DNA of 64,000 nucleotides from Sphingobacteriaceae bacterium DW12 (GCA_000783305.1 JROE01000006.1:62001-126000), one strand, 5' to 3'. Positions 36,309 to 46,414 are shown, numbered from the stretch's first letter. The notes: generated from the sequence alone by a model not told the origin. Program-made: numbers and translations.

Positions 36309-39300
36309 ATGAAGATCATTCATTTTTTGTGCATACTGCCCTTGTGCTTATGGCTCTCGGTTTCGTTTGCACAGCAAACACAAGAAGAATTAACCGTTGC
36401 TGGTTCCGTCGTAAACGATAAGGGCGAGCCGATAGCCAATGTCTCCATTTATATTAAGGACAAACCTACTGGTGCGACATCAACAGGCGATAAAGGAGAG
36501 TTTAGTATCAAAGCCGTGTATGGTGATAGGTTGATATTTACCTATGTGGGATACGAGTCTGTCGAACATCTCGCAGTGCAGCCTACCACAGATTTGAGAA
36601 TCGAACTCGTGGATAAGACTTCGGAACTTGACGAGGTTGTCGTTGTCGGTCTGGGTGCTCAACAACGGAAAATCAGTTCCGTGGGAGCCATCACCACCGT
36701 TGATGTCAAGCAATTGCAGAGTCCAGCGCCATCGATCGCCAATTTACTTGGAGGGCGTGCCGCGGGGGTAATCTCGATGCAAAGCTCAGGTGAGCCGGGT
36801 GCAAATATAGCCGACTTCTGGATTCGAGGCATAGGTACATTCGGGGCCAATGCGAAAGCACTTGTGCTCATTGATGGTCTAGAAGGCGATTTAAATACTA
36901 TTGACCCCGCGGATGTCGAGAGCTTCTCTATTCTGAAGGATGCTTCTGCTACAGCTGTATATGGTGTTAGAGGAGCAAATGGGGTTGTATTAGTGACAAC
37001 GAAAAGAGGTACGGTAGATCGCATTCAGATTACTGGTCGCGTCAATTCAACACTTTCTAGACTTAATCGATTGCCGGAGTATCTGCGGGCATATGACTAT
37101 GCGCTGTTGGCCAATGAAGCTACAGCAGTACGTGGGGCCGAACCTCTGTTTAACGAAACGGAACTCGGTATCATAAAACATAATTTGGATCCAGATATGT
37201 ATCCGGATATTAGCTGGCAGGATGAAATCCTTGGAAAAAACTTTTGGCGCCAGAGTTATTATGCTTCTGGGCGTGGTGGATCCGAAGTCGCACGTTACTT
37301 TTTAAGCTTGGGAGCTAATACAGAAACCGCTGCTTACAAAGTAGATAAAAATAGTATCTATGCTTCAAATGTGGGGTATAATACCTATAATTATCGTGTC
37401 AACTTGGATATAAACTTGACTAAAACCACTAAAGTCTTTTTAGGTTCAGACGGCTTTTTATCTCAATTAAGTCAGCCGGGAGTTGCTGATACAGACTACA
37501 TTTGGAAGACACAATCTACGCTTACACCTGTTTCCATTCCTATTCAGTATTCTAATGGACTGCTACCTGGAGTGGGAAGTGGAGAGCGCTCATCTCCTTA
37601 TGTGATGATCAACCGTACAGGTAAATCAACGGACGATTTGTATAAAGGGAAAGTTACCCTAGCTATCGATCAGGACTTAAAAAGTTTGTTGGAAGGCCTG
37701 AAGATTCGTGCACAGGGTGCTTACGATATTCACAATTATTTCAATGAGAAAAGAACCATACAGCCAGCGTTGTTTGAAGCGACTGGACGTAATTTGGATG
37801 GTTCTCTCATCATGACCCAAAAGGTACAAGAAAGACCTGCTTCCTATACCAAAGAGCTAAGACAATATCGCAAGTATCATTTTGAATCCACGCTTAATTA
37901 CGACAGGAAGTTTGGTGAGGATCACCGCGCTTCGGCATTGGTATACTATTATTTAAGTGATTCAAAGGATACCAAAGACGCGAAGAATAACTTGACTGCG
38001 ATACCTGTTCGTTATCAAGGGGTCTCCAGTAGGTTTACTTATGGTTACAAAGATACCTATCTATTGGATGCCAACTTTGGATACACCGGTTCTGAAAACT
38101 TTGAACCAGGTCGTCAGTATGGTTTCTTTCCTTCAATTGCGGTAGGTTGGGTGCCGACAGGGTATAAATTTGTACAGGAAAAAGCGCCTTGGCTCGACTA
38201 CTTTAAAATAAGAGCATCGTATGGTACCGTAGGTAATGATCGAATCACCGACGATATCCGATTCCCATATCTGACCAAAGCTGATATTTATAATAATACT
38301 GCAAATAATAATGTATGGGGTATTGGAGGCATTGAAACGATTACCGAAACGCGAATCGGAGCCGATAATTTGGCATGGGAGAGGGCCATCAAGTCCAATA
38401 TAGGTATTGAAGGGAAGCTCCTTAATGGCAAAATTGATTTCGTAGTTGACTTTTTCCAAGATCAACGTAATGGTATCTTCCAACAACGGGTGCAGGTGCC
38501 TGATTATGTGGGGGTAATCTCTAATCCATACGCCAATGTGGGCCGTATGAAGAGTTCGGGTGCAGATGGTAGTATTACATATACCTCCAAGATCAATAAC
38601 GATATGACGCTGACCTTGCGTGGTAATTTTACCTATTCTAAAAATGTGGTGCAGAATTGGGAGCAAGCTTATTTGGAATATTCTTATTTGGAATTCAATG
38701 GTTATCCACATAATTCTATCCGTGGCTACCAATCCCTGGGTTTATTCAAAGATGAGGATGATATCAAGTATAGTCCTACACAGAGCTTTGGGCCTGTATT
38801 GCCCGGGGATATCAAGTATAAAGATGTCAATGGAGATGGTGTAATCAATACGTTGGATAAAGTGCCTCTGACGCACAGTAATTATCCCCTAACGATGTAT
38901 GGTATAGGAGGGGAGTTTCGCTATAAAAACTTGTCGTTGGGAGTTCTTTTCAAAGGGACAGGTAAAACTTCTTTCTTCTACGTAGGGCAACCGATGAATT
39001 ATAAGGGCGTTACCGAAAATACAGGCATGGGGTATATGCCTTTCTTTGGTGGAACAGATGGTAACTTGATTTCCTTGGCCAAAGATCCTGCTAACCGTTG
39101 GATACCACGAGAATACGCATTGGAACATGGCATAGACCTTTCTTTGGCTGAAAATCCAAATGCGCGTTTTCCTCGCTTGCAATATGGCAATAACAGCAAT
39201 AATAGTCAGCTGTCAACCTTCTGGCAGGGTGATGCTCGCTACATACGCTTACAGGAGGTCACGCTGAATTATCATGTAAGTCCTAATTTCCTAAAAAGAG

Positions 39301-39452
39301 TAGGGGTGACTTCAATGGACCTTCAGTTCGTAGGGAATAATCTCTATATCTGGGATAATGTTAAAATATTTGATCCGGAGCAGGCTGCTTGGGGCGGGCG
39401 TAAGTACCCGATACCAACCACCTATTCCTTACAGGCATATATCAATTTTTAG
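36309..39452 (+). CDS. SusC/RagA family TonB-linked outer-membrane protein
   Basis: A 1,047-residue receptor with a signal peptide (to about FAQQ, residue 22), a carboxypeptidase-regulatory-like domain (about 27-105, VNDKGEPIANVSIYIKDKP, FTYVGYES) and the TonB-box-like DEVVVVGLGAQ. The plug carries the SusC signature DPADVESFSILKDASATAVYG and GVRGANGVVLVTTK. The 22-strand barrel ends in YINF. It forms the active transporter that a SusD lid closes. The substrate cannot be read from sequence. There is no STN domain, so no sigma/anti-sigma coupling is expected. Confidence 0.96.
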   Translation: MKIIHFLCILPLCLWLSVSFAQQTQEELTVAGSVVNDKGEPIANVSIYIKDKPTGATSTGDKGEFSIKAVYGDRLIFTYVGYESVEHLAVQPTTDLRIELVDKTSELDEVVVVGLGAQQRKISSVGAITTVDVKQLQSPAPSIANLLGGRAAGVISMQSSGEPGANIADFWIRGIGTFGANAKALVLIDGLEGDLNTIDPADVESFSILKDASATAVYGVRGANGVVLVTTKRGTVDRIQITGRVNSTLSRLNRLPEYLRAYDYALLANEATAVRGAEPLFNETELGIIKHNLDPDMYPDISWQDEILGKNFWRQSYYASGRGGSEVARYFLSLGANTETAAYKVDKNSIYASNVGYNTYNYRVNLDINLTKTTKVFLGSDGFLSQLSQPGVADTDYIWKTQSTLTPVSIPIQYSNGLLPGVGSGERSSPYVMINRTGKSTDDLYKGKVTLAIDQDLKSLLEGLKIRAQGAYDIHNYFNEKRTIQPALFEATGRNLDGSLIMTQKVQERPASYTKELRQYRKYHFESTLNYDRKFGEDHRASALVYYYLSDSKDTKDAKNNLTAIPVRYQGVSSRFTYGYKDTYLLDANFGYTGSENFEPGRQYGFFPSIAVGWVPTGYKFVQEKAPWLDYFKIRASYGTVGNDRITDDIRFPYLTKADIYNNTANNNVWGIGGIETITETRIGADNLAWERAIKSNIGIEGKLLNGKIDFVVDFFQDQRNGIFQQRVQVPDYVGVISNPYANVGRMKSSGADGSITYTSKINNDMTLTLRGNFTYSKNVVQNWEQAYLEYSYLEFNGYPHNSIRGYQSLGLFKDEDDIKYSPTQSFGPVLPGDIKYKDVNGDGVINTLDKVPLTHSNYPLTMYGIGGEFRYKNLSLGVLFKGTGKTSFFYVGQPMNYKGVTENTGMGYMPFFGGTDGNLISLAKDPANRWIPREYALEHGIDLSLAENPNARFPRLQYGNNSNNSQLSTFWQGDARYIRLQEVTLNYHVSPNFLKRVGVTSMDLQFVGNNLYIWDNVKIFDPEQAAWGGRKYPIPTTYSLQAYINF

Positions 39453-39475
39453 TAGCACAGACATAAATTAAAGAC

Positions 39476-41533
39476 ATGAAAACGTCAATAATCATAAAAA
39501 AAATAACAAAAGCGGCTTTAGCCGTACAGCTGTTGTTTATGGCAACTTCCTGTGATGATTATCTCAATATCGACACTTACTTTGACGATGAGTTTAATAT
39601 CGATTCAGCCTATGCCAATACCCGCTATATGGAGGCCTATATGTGGGGTGCAGCAGCGTTGTTTCCAGATGAATCCAGTACAGTACGGAGTAATTATACT
39701 CCCGGCCCTATGGCGACAGATGAAGGTATTAATGGTCTTACCGGCACCGGAACAGCTAATATCTATTATGGGATGGATTTCGTAACTGGAAATATAACAC
39801 CAGATTATTATGGATCGGGCGGCACTCTGAATCAATGGGGCAAGAATTACAAAATAATCCGTAAGTGTAATAATATTCTGAAGAATATAGACGTACCTAG
39901 GGATATGACCTATTCGGATCGGAATCGTATTGAGGGGTACACCCGCTTCATACGCGCTTATGCGTATTACAATCTAATCCTCGATTTTGGCCCACCGATT
40001 TTATTAGGCGATGAGGTCATTAATACCAATGAGACGATTGAATATTATGATCGTCCAAGAGCTACTTATGATGAAGCGATGAACTACATCTGTGATGAAT
40101 TTGAGAAGGCTGCAGTACAGCTTCCTGTCGATGTGGGTTTGTTGGATTTTGGAAAGCCCACCAAGGGGGCTGCATTGGCCTTGATTGCGCGCCTACGTCT
40201 GATACATGCCAGTCCGTTGTTTAATGGCGGGGCCGCAGCTGCCGCCTATTATGGTAACTGGATTCGTAAATCCGATGGTGCACACTATGTATCGCAGCAA
40301 TATGACGAAAGCCGTTGGGCTGTAGCAGCAGCGGCGGCCAAACGCGTAATGGATATGGGGAAATATAAACTTTACACTGTGCCTGCCGATGAAAGGACGC
40401 CTGTATTGCCAGCTGGAGTAACTACCGACCCGAACTTTTATGGAGCTTATCCTAATGGGGCTTTGGGTATTGACGCGCTTAAGTCGTATTCAGATGTATT
40501 TACTGGAGAGTCGGTAGCGGCCATTAATCCGGAATATATCTGGGGTAGAAATACAGATTACCTAAAAACAAATATTAGCCAAGGGTCCATGCCGCCTACT
40601 TTAGGTGGTTGGGGGCGATTCTCCGTGACGCAAAAAGTGGTGGACGCCTATTTGATGGAGGATGGCCGCACAAAAGAAGAGGCTCGTGGGCAGACCTATT
40701 TTGAAGTAATCGCTGACCTTCCGACTGGCGGAACTTTTGATGATCTCTTTACCACCCAAGCAAAGAATTTCTCCGGTTATCCGCTTAATGCTGGCATATT
40801 TAAAATGTATGCCAATCGCGAAATGCGGTTTTACGCATCAATTGGGTTTAATGGTGCTGTATGGCAGGCTCTATCGAGTACGACATTGAACAACCATACG
40901 GCTAAATATTTTTATCAGGAGCCTGATGGTCGTGGGGGTGTATCGGCATCATCACCCAACTACCCACTGACAGGGTATGTGATAAAGAAATGGAACAATT
41001 CCTACGATGCATTTACTGGTACAGGTGCTCGACACCTGCCTAAGGCTTATCCTATAATCCGCTATGCGGAGATGTTACTTTCTTATGCAGAGGCTTTAAA
41101 TAATCTAACAGGTAGTCATACGGTAAAGCTAGGGGAGCAAACATACACACTTGGTCGTGATGAGAATGAGATTAAATCCTCCTTTAACCTGGTACGTTAC
41201 CGTGCGGGGCTACCTGGTCTTTCGTCGATGCAGCTAGCAAGTAAAGCTGAAGTGCAAAAGCAGGTAGAACGCGAGCGTATGGTGGAATTCTTATGGGAAA
41301 ATAGACGTTTTTATGATGTACGTCGTTGGGGTATTTATGAAGAGACTGAGCGCGAACCTATCCGCGGGATGAATCCAGACGGAGCAGACAGGGAATCTTT
41401 TTACAGACGTGTCAGTCCTGGTACTTCTTCTTTCTTAACACGTCAGGTGGACAAGAAGTTGATTTGGGTGCCTATACCACGCGCGGAGATGAGAAGGTTG
41501 CCTTCTTTGGATCAGAATCCAGGCTATAATTAG
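39476..41533 (+). CDS. SusD/RagB family nutrient-uptake lipoprotein
   Basis: A 685-residue lipoprotein with lipid Cys near residue 26 (ATSCDDYLN). SusD features include the early helical NTRYMEAYMWGAA, the tetratricopeptide-like middle (YTRFIRAYAYYNLILDFGPP), and the C-terminal signature QKQVERERMVEFLWENRRFYDVRRWGI with IPRAEMRRLPSLDQNPGYN. It is longer than most SusD proteins (about 500-600), with insertions in the central region. It caps the preceding SusC barrel at the cell surface. Confidence 0.95.
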   Translation: MKTSIIIKKITKAALAVQLLFMATSCDDYLNIDTYFDDEFNIDSAYANTRYMEAYMWGAAALFPDESSTVRSNYTPGPMATDEGINGLTGTGTANIYYGMDFVTGNITPDYYGSGGTLNQWGKNYKIIRKCNNILKNIDVPRDMTYSDRNRIEGYTRFIRAYAYYNLILDFGPPILLGDEVINTNETIEYYDRPRATYDEAMNYICDEFEKAAVQLPVDVGLLDFGKPTKGAALALIARLRLIHASPLFNGGAAAAAYYGNWIRKSDGAHYVSQQYDESRWAVAAAAAKRVMDMGKYKLYTVPADERTPVLPAGVTTDPNFYGAYPNGALGIDALKSYSDVFTGESVAAINPEYIWGRNTDYLKTNISQGSMPPTLGGWGRFSVTQKVVDAYLMEDGRTKEEARGQTYFEVIADLPTGGTFDDLFTTQAKNFSGYPLNAGIFKMYANREMRFYASIGFNGAVWQALSSTTLNNHTAKYFYQEPDGRGGVSASSPNYPLTGYVIKKWNNSYDAFTGTGARHLPKAYPIIRYAEMLLSYAEALNNLTGSHTVKLGEQTYTLGRDENEIKSSFNLVRYRAGLPGLSSMQLASKAEVQKQVERERMVEFLWENRRFYDVRRWGIYEETEREPIRGMNPDGADRESFYRRVSPGTSSFLTRQVDKKLIWVPIPRAEMRRLPSLDQNPGYN

Positions 41534-41566
41534 GAGTACGCATTTTAGAATTAAATATAAAATGAG

Positions 41567-41617
41567 ATATCCAGATAGTACAGACTGCACTAGCACGAAC
41601 GGTTACAGTCTGGATAT
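41567..41617 (+). promoter_or_regulatory. hairpin between the SusD and DUF1735 genes
   Basis: ATATCCAGA (41567-41575) pairs with TCTGGATAT (41609-41617); an alternative inner stem, AGACTG at 41582 with CAGTCT at 41606, competes. Lack of a T-run argues for an intra-operon processing or stability element. Confidence 0.4.
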
Positions 41618-41651
41618 TCCATTTGACAGATGAAAATCAAATTAAATATAA

Positions 41652-42545
41652 ATGAAACGAAGATATATTGCAGCACTTGCACTTTCGACTCTTTTAGCTT
41701 CCTGCAAAGACAATGACATATTCGAAAAAGAAATGTACAAAAATGAGGTAGCGTTGATCAGTAGTGATTATCATAATACCTTTAAAGAAGTCGTCCAATT
41801 GACCGGTGAGGAAGTTCTCGGTTATGTCGCAGCTTCTTCAGGAGGGACCCATGCACCTAGCACAGATTTGGTAATCGGGCTGGAGGAAGATTTAGCGCCC
41901 TTAGCAAAATACAACTTTGCTGTATATGATAATGCGGAGGATTTATATGCGAAGATGCTACCAGCAGAAAAGTACCAGATTATGGATGATAAAATTGTGA
42001 TCAAAGCGGGCGAACTGACGGGACGTACCATGATCAAATTGCGCCCTGATGGGTTATCACCAGACTCTACCTATTTTATCGGAATAAAGGCGACCAATGC
42101 ATCCGGTGTGGAAATCAATCCAAAGAAAAATACGATGTTGTATCAGGTTATTATCCAAAATGAGTATGCATCACAGGCTACAAATTCGATGTATTCCATG
42201 GTTGGATTTGCAAATGGATTGTCCACAGCAGCAAACAAGCAGTTGTTTCCACTTACAAGTAATAGCGTGCGGATGATAGCAGGAAACGAGACGTTTGTTT
42301 CCAAAGTCCCAAACATAGCTAAAAACTGTATCACACTTGAGATGGATGAATTTAATAATGTGACCATCAAACCGTATAAGGATATACAGGTCGTGCAATT
42401 GGATAATGACCCTATGTATCCAAATAAATTTAAGGTTGAAGAGGCTTTCGGTATGCGCACGAATGTCTTCCTGTTGTCGTATCAGTATACGATTGGTAAC
42501 GAGACTAAGATTATGAAGGAACGCGTGGAGATGCAGGTTAAATAA
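41652..42545 (+). CDS. DUF1735/DUF4361-type SusCD-associated lipoprotein
   Basis: A 297-residue lipoprotein (lipid Cys in LLASCKDND, about residue 18). The N-terminal half has the DUF1735 (BT_3987 N-terminal) style, with DLVIGLEEDLAPLAKYNFAVYD and MIKLRPDGLSPDSTYFIGIKAT. The remainder resembles DUF4361 (beta-rich, ending VFLLSYQYTIGNETKIMKERV). Such proteins usually accompany SusC/SusD as surface glycan-binding proteins, often next to GH18 enzymes, which are missing here. The BACON gene begins three bases after its stop. Confidence 0.82.
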   Translation: MKRRYIAALALSTLLASCKDNDIFEKEMYKNEVALISSDYHNTFKEVVQLTGEEVLGYVAASSGGTHAPSTDLVIGLEEDLAPLAKYNFAVYDNAEDLYAKMLPAEKYQIMDDKIVIKAGELTGRTMIKLRPDGLSPDSTYFIGIKATNASGVEINPKKNTMLYQVIIQNEYASQATNSMYSMVGFANGLSTAANKQLFPLTSNSVRMIAGNETFVSKVPNIAKNCITLEMDEFNNVTIKPYKDIQVVQLDNDPMYPNKFKVEEAFGMRTNVFLLSYQYTIGNETKIMKERVEMQVK

Positions 42546-42548
42546 TAT

Positions 42549-43832
42549 ATGGAATCCATGAAAACTACTAATTATCACAAATTGAAGGTTGTACCTAAAA
42601 TAATATTAGCCTTTTTCCTGAGCTTGGGAGTGTTGTTTTCGTCTTGTAAAGATGAAAATGAGATGAGCAACTTCTTTACCCTTAAAGATAACCCATCAAA
42701 AATGGAGGTCGCTGCAAGTGGTTCCTCTGAGACGTATACCGTACAGACGAGTGGTTCTTGGAAAGTTGAACCTTTGCGTAAGGAGCATTGGGTAAAGATT
42801 GATCCAATGGAAGGTAATGGAGAGGGGACTTTTACTATTACGGTAAGCAAAAATACGGATGAAGAAGCCCGAGCTTTGACGCTGTTTTTTACGGTAAATG
42901 GACATTTGCAAAATAAGGTATTGAAAGTGGAGCAGGCTGCAGCTACGGACGGTGAACAGGTGGAAGATCCGCATCTAAGAATAGATGGTATTGCTGACAG
43001 GTTGGACGTCTTGGAAGCTGGTCACACAGGTAAGTACATTTTGCGTGCTACTGGTAAATGGAAGTTAGATGTAGAGGAAACGTCTGATTGGTTGACTATC
43101 GCCCCAATGGAAGGCACTGGTGATACGCCTATAACACTGACAGTTGCCAAGAATATAGATGTCGAAAGAACGGCTAATTTATTATTCTTCCTGAATGAGG
43201 TGCAACAATCTAATTCCATTGCTATCTATCAAAAAGGTGTGAAGTTGCAAGTAGAGGGTGATGTTGTATTTAGAGAGGACTTTAGCTGGCTAACTTATGG
43301 GAATGAAATTTTTAACGTCACTACTGGTGAAACGAGGATAGGTTCCTGGAATGCGGCAGAATTAGCCAAGGGATGGACAAGCACTATAAATACGACTGAG
43401 GGAGGAGGTAGTTATGCCTCCATTTATGCACGACCAGGTTTTATTAAATTGGGTCGGACGAATTACGGAGGCGATCTCGTCTCGCCTAAACTATCTAACG
43501 TACAGCGTACCAAGAATCTAGTGGTTACCTTTAAAGCTGTCCGATATGCAATCAGTGACCATAATGTCCTCACCGTTGGCGTGAAAGGGCCCGGCACAGT
43601 TAATGTAAGTCAATTTGACGTCAATAACGTAGCTGCTGTTAATTCTAATCTGGAATCATGCAGGGCGGCATGGCAAGCGCCTGCCGCAACGTATTCCTTC
43701 GTCATTACGGGTGCTACAGCTGAGACCCAATTTTGGTTTTTGGGGGGTGCTTTTGACCAGCGTTCAGGTAACTGGCCGGCTACCGTTAACCGTATTTTTA
43801 TCGACGATGTTGTCGTTACCGTAACAAAATAA
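42549..43832 (+). CDS. lipoprotein with two BACON domains
   Basis: A 427-residue lipoprotein (lipid Cys in LFSSCKDEN). A second Met three codons in is an equally possible start. Two tandem BACON domains are clear at about 50-135 and 145-230, each with the core W-x-I-x-P-M-E-G-x-G (HWVKIDPMEGNGEGTFTITV and DWLTIAPMEGTGDTPITLTV). The last 190 residues form a beta-sandwich-like module with YASIYARPGFIKLG and IFIDDVVVTVTK, similar to carbohydrate-binding or DUF5017-type domains. It is a probable surface binding protein of the SusCD locus. Confidence 0.85.
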   Translation: MESMKTTNYHKLKVVPKIILAFFLSLGVLFSSCKDENEMSNFFTLKDNPSKMEVAASGSSETYTVQTSGSWKVEPLRKEHWVKIDPMEGNGEGTFTITVSKNTDEEARALTLFFTVNGHLQNKVLKVEQAAATDGEQVEDPHLRIDGIADRLDVLEAGHTGKYILRATGKWKLDVEETSDWLTIAPMEGTGDTPITLTVAKNIDVERTANLLFFLNEVQQSNSIAIYQKGVKLQVEGDVVFREDFSWLTYGNEIFNVTTGETRIGSWNAAELAKGWTSTINTTEGGGSYASIYARPGFIKLGRTNYGGDLVSPKLSNVQRTKNLVVTFKAVRYAISDHNVLTVGVKGPGTVNVSQFDVNNVAAVNSNLESCRAAWQAPAATYSFVITGATAETQFWFLGGAFDQRSGNWPATVNRIFIDDVVVTVTK

Positions 43833-43839
43833 TAGGGTT

Positions 43840-43877
43840 AGCCCATGTATGCTATTTTTTAACTAGCGACATGGGCT
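43840..43877 (+). terminator. hairpin at the end of the SusCD locus
   Basis: AGCCCATGT pairs with ACATGGGCT, with an inner GCTA/TAGC pairing. It lies 8 bases after the BACON stop. There is no T-run after the stem, so termination strength is uncertain. Confidence 0.45.
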
Positions 43878-44034
43878 CGCCCTCAAGCATTGGAATACCA
43901 GATGAAATAACTAGCTAAAGTTTCAGGGGGACTGTCGTTACCATTGTCACTGTCTTTCGTAGAATCTGATAAACGTGTTAGACTAGTATCGATATCTATT
44001 AAAAAACGAGGCACATATATTGTGGAGGCTTGGT

Positions 44035-44517
44035 ATGATATATTGCCGTTTGTTTTTGCTTTTTATTGGATTACAGTTTTCGTTTGATGGCTTTTCGCAG
44101 GTGTTTAGTGTGGGAGCCAAACAGGACAAACGGACGATGTTTCAAGCAGCTCTTAATTTTCCTATTGTTTTTGATAACAATAAGAATTATGATTTTACGA
44201 TAGGGGTGGATTATACCAGTAAAAATCATACTCAACCTTCTGGTTTGTCTCCACAGTTTGGATTTGTACGTTATATTGTCGATAGTAAATACAAAGATTT
44301 CTTAGTTTCGGCGAATGTACAGACAGGGTATTTGTTCGATTTTAATAGGGGTATGGGGAACCAATTTCGGGTCAGCCCACACCTGTACATAGAATATCGA
44401 GGTTTTTTAAATTGTAAGATGGGTTATGATTATGCGATGCCGTTGCAAAAGGGCTATCCCTTTGTTTCAATCGGAATTGGGGGGCTCATGATGTTTCGGC
44501 ATTTTAGTATTATGTGA
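44035..44517 (+). CDS. hypothetical secreted protein with barrel-like pattern
   Basis: A 160-residue protein from the ATG giving MIYCRLFLLF; an in-frame TTG five codons earlier is unlikely. The signal peptide ends near DGFSQ. The mature part alternates polar and aromatic residues (VFSVGAKQ, NYDFTIGVDYTS, PHLYIEYRGFLN, YPFVSIGIGGLMMF), as in small outer-membrane beta-barrels of about eight strands. The family is not recognised. It stands alone between the SusCD locus and a convergent hydrolase. Confidence 0.6.
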   Translation: MIYCRLFLLFIGLQFSFDGFSQVFSVGAKQDKRTMFQAALNFPIVFDNNKNYDFTIGVDYTSKNHTQPSGLSPQFGFVRYIVDSKYKDFLVSANVQTGYLFDFNRGMGNQFRVSPHLYIEYRGFLNCKMGYDYAMPLQKGYPFVSIGIGGLMMFRHFSIM

Positions 44518-44553
44518 GGATAATGGGGGTATAATAATGTTTATCTCTATATT

Positions 44554-45366
44554 TTATTTCTCCTTATTGACACGGTTGTAGAGTTTTACTATTTCGTCAG
44601 CGACCAGCTTTGGTTCGTCATAAAAAACATGATGTTCAGCGTGTTCTGCTAGTACATATATTCTGTTTTTCTTTTCGTCAGCGAATTTCTTTAGACTAGT
44701 AAGGAATAAGGCCCTTTCATTTCCATCGAAAGGTGTTAATCCTGAGGCTATGACTGTCATTGGTGTCTGGATGGAGGCTGAGACGCTACGCATTACCTCG
44801 CTTGTATTCTCATAATTAAGGACTAAATGATAGAATCCTAAACTTTCCTTTTTGATTTGTTCCAAACTATCTATGAATAGATTTTTAGTGTATGTAGCTC
44901 TTTGTTCATCCATAAATGAGGGACTTACGACATCAATGAAGACTGCTCCTTTTACCTTATCTGGATCGTTCGAGATAAATTTCATGGCATAGTTTCCGCC
45001 TAGAGAATGTGCAACAAAGAAATACTCATCGTTAAAATTCAATAGATGTAATGCATCCTCTAAGTTTTTGACTTCATTAGTGATGTTTATTTGTGTCGTG
45101 TCTATTCCGCTTTCTCCAAATCCGGCTCTATCATAGGCGATTAGCGGCGCATTAATCTTTTGATTGATTAGCACCATAACCTCTTTCCAGACCGTACCGT
45201 CATTACCTGCTCCGGATTCGAAAACTATAGGCATCCCATTTCCGGGTATTATGGTGAAATTTAGTTTATGGTTACCGACATCGATAAGCTTTTCTTGTGT
45301 TTGGGAGTTGGCCTTGTTTGTTAAAAATAATAGTATAAAAATTATGAAGTTGTAGCGAAATTTCAT
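44554..45366 (-). CDS. secreted alpha/beta hydrolase
   Basis: A 270-residue alpha/beta-fold hydrolase with a signal peptide (to about ANSQ, residue 22). The nucleophile elbow AHSLGGN gives Ser121, and the catalytic His is probably 245 (HAEHHVF). The strand-loop AYDRAGFGESG is typical of the family. A periplasmic or surface location is inferred. The substrate is unknown. It ends 36 bases from the convergent small protein gene. Confidence 0.85.
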   Translation of the reverse strand: MKFRYNFIIFILLFLTNKANSQTQEKLIDVGNHKLNFTIIPGNGMPIVFESGAGNDGTVWKEVMVLINQKINAPLIAYDRAGFGESGIDTTQINITNEVKNLEDALHLLNFNDEYFFVAHSLGGNYAMKFISNDPDKVKGAVFIDVVSPSFMDEQRATYTKNLFIDSLEQIKKESLGFYHLVLNYENTSEVMRSVSASIQTPMTVIASGLTPFDGNERALFLTSLKKFADEKKNRIYVLAEHAEHHVFYDEPKLVADEIVKLYNRVNKEK

Positions 45367-45444
45367 TGTGCTCTTAAAATGATTGATTTTTCAAATATAC
45401 TTAAAAGAAAAAGACAAAAAAGAAGTCACGATAGCAATTGCTAT

Positions 45445-45492
45445 TCTCAAAAAAACGAAGGTATAAGCCCAATTTTGAAGACCCTCGTTTTT
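45445..45492 (-). terminator. intrinsic terminator of the tandem SRPBCC gene
   Basis: On the minus strand AAAAACGAGGG pairs with CCTTCGTTTTT (one mismatch) around a 20-base loop, and the second arm runs on into additional T residues. It starts 8 bases past the stop codon. Confidence 0.7.
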
Positions 45493-45499
45493 GACGTAA

Positions 45500-46414
45500 T
45501 TATACTTTGTCGAACTCCGGATAGGGAAATCCCTTTCCTTTTTCACAGAGGGATTTAAGGCTTCTGAAAAATAACCCCCAATCATGCGTACAGGATGCAA
45601 ATTCTGGCGTATAGGCTTCCCATCCATCATGATGAAAAAACAGAGTACATCCTTTTGGATGGGGTTCCAGTTCAAAAGTTAATGTGGTACCTACCCAATC
45701 TTCGTAGGCTTTGATGCAGTTCCATCTTACTATACTGTAGGGTTTTAGTTCGGTTACAGCCATTTCTTTGAAATATTCAGGGCCGAAGCCAAATCTTAAA
45801 ATACTTCCTACTTCTGGTTTTGCAATCGTATCAGGTGTCCACCAGCCTGCCAGACCATCCTGTTGGGTAATAGCCTGATAAACTTTCTCCACAGGTGCAG
45901 CGATCGATAACCTATGGCATATACTTTTGGTATCGGACTGCTGATCTGTAGAGGCGACAGTTTCTATATTCTCTTTAGGTGTAGGATTGCCTTCGCCTGT
46001 TAGAATAAGCCCTTTTAAACTGTCGTGGATGTAATGTGTCCATGCACTATGGCAAACCTGGTAGCATTCATAGGAGGGAACCAGACCCCGATGTGTAAAT
46101 TTTAATTGTGTTTTACCATCTTTTGCAGAGATTTTAAAGATAATGTCAGTATCAATCCATTCACTTCTGTCTTGGGTGAACTTAAAGTAATTGTCAAGTA
46201 CATGCCAGACCACCGTTTCGCCAGGTACCATCTCGGTGATTTTAATACGGCAGCGATGGACATCCTGATAATGATATGAGAACTCACTGCCAAGTTTTGC
46301 GGTTTCCCCGTCAATATTTTCTGACCACCATCCGCTTACATTATTAACAGCATCAAATACTTGTTGTGGGATGGCATCTAACTCAATTGTTGTTGTAAAA
46401 TCCTGTTGTTGCAT
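45500..46414 (-). CDS. protein with two tandem SRPBCC (AHSA1-like) domains
   Basis: A 304-residue protein formed of two START-like domains, about 1-140 (IELDAIPQQVFDAVNNVSGWW) and 160-300 (LSIAAPVEKVYQAITQQDGLAGWWTP). Each shows the AHSA1 start motif and a terminal helix after a conserved Trp or His turn. Tandem arrangement in one chain is less common than the single-domain form seen elsewhere in this window. It is divergent from a DJ-1/AraC regulator that probably controls it. Confidence 0.85.
   Translation of the reverse strand: MQQQDFTTTIELDAIPQQVFDAVNNVSGWWSENIDGETAKLGSEFSYHYQDVHRCRIKITEMVPGETVVWHVLDNYFKFTQDRSEWIDTDIIFKISAKDGKTQLKFTHRGLVPSYECYQVCHSAWTHYIHDSLKGLILTGEGNPTPKENIETVASTDQQSDTKSICHRLSIAAPVEKVYQAITQQDGLAGWWTPDTIAKPEVGSILRFGFGPEYFKEMAVTELKPYSIVRWNCIKAYEDWVGTTLTFELEPHPKGCTLFFHHDGWEAYTPEFASCTHDWGLFFRSLKSLCEKGKGFPYPEFDKV

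Noticed and set aside
38133..38732. 199-residue minus-strand frame
   Set aside because: It is antisense to the SusC barrel and shows the isoleucine- and histidine-rich text typical of shadow frames.
41567..41617. terminator after susD
   Set aside because: No T-run follows, and the next gene belongs to the same locus, so an intra-operon hairpin is more likely.
44020..44034. extended TTG start for the small barrel-like protein
   Set aside because: The ATG at 44035 gives a normal signal peptide; the extension adds a non-typical MWRLG leader.
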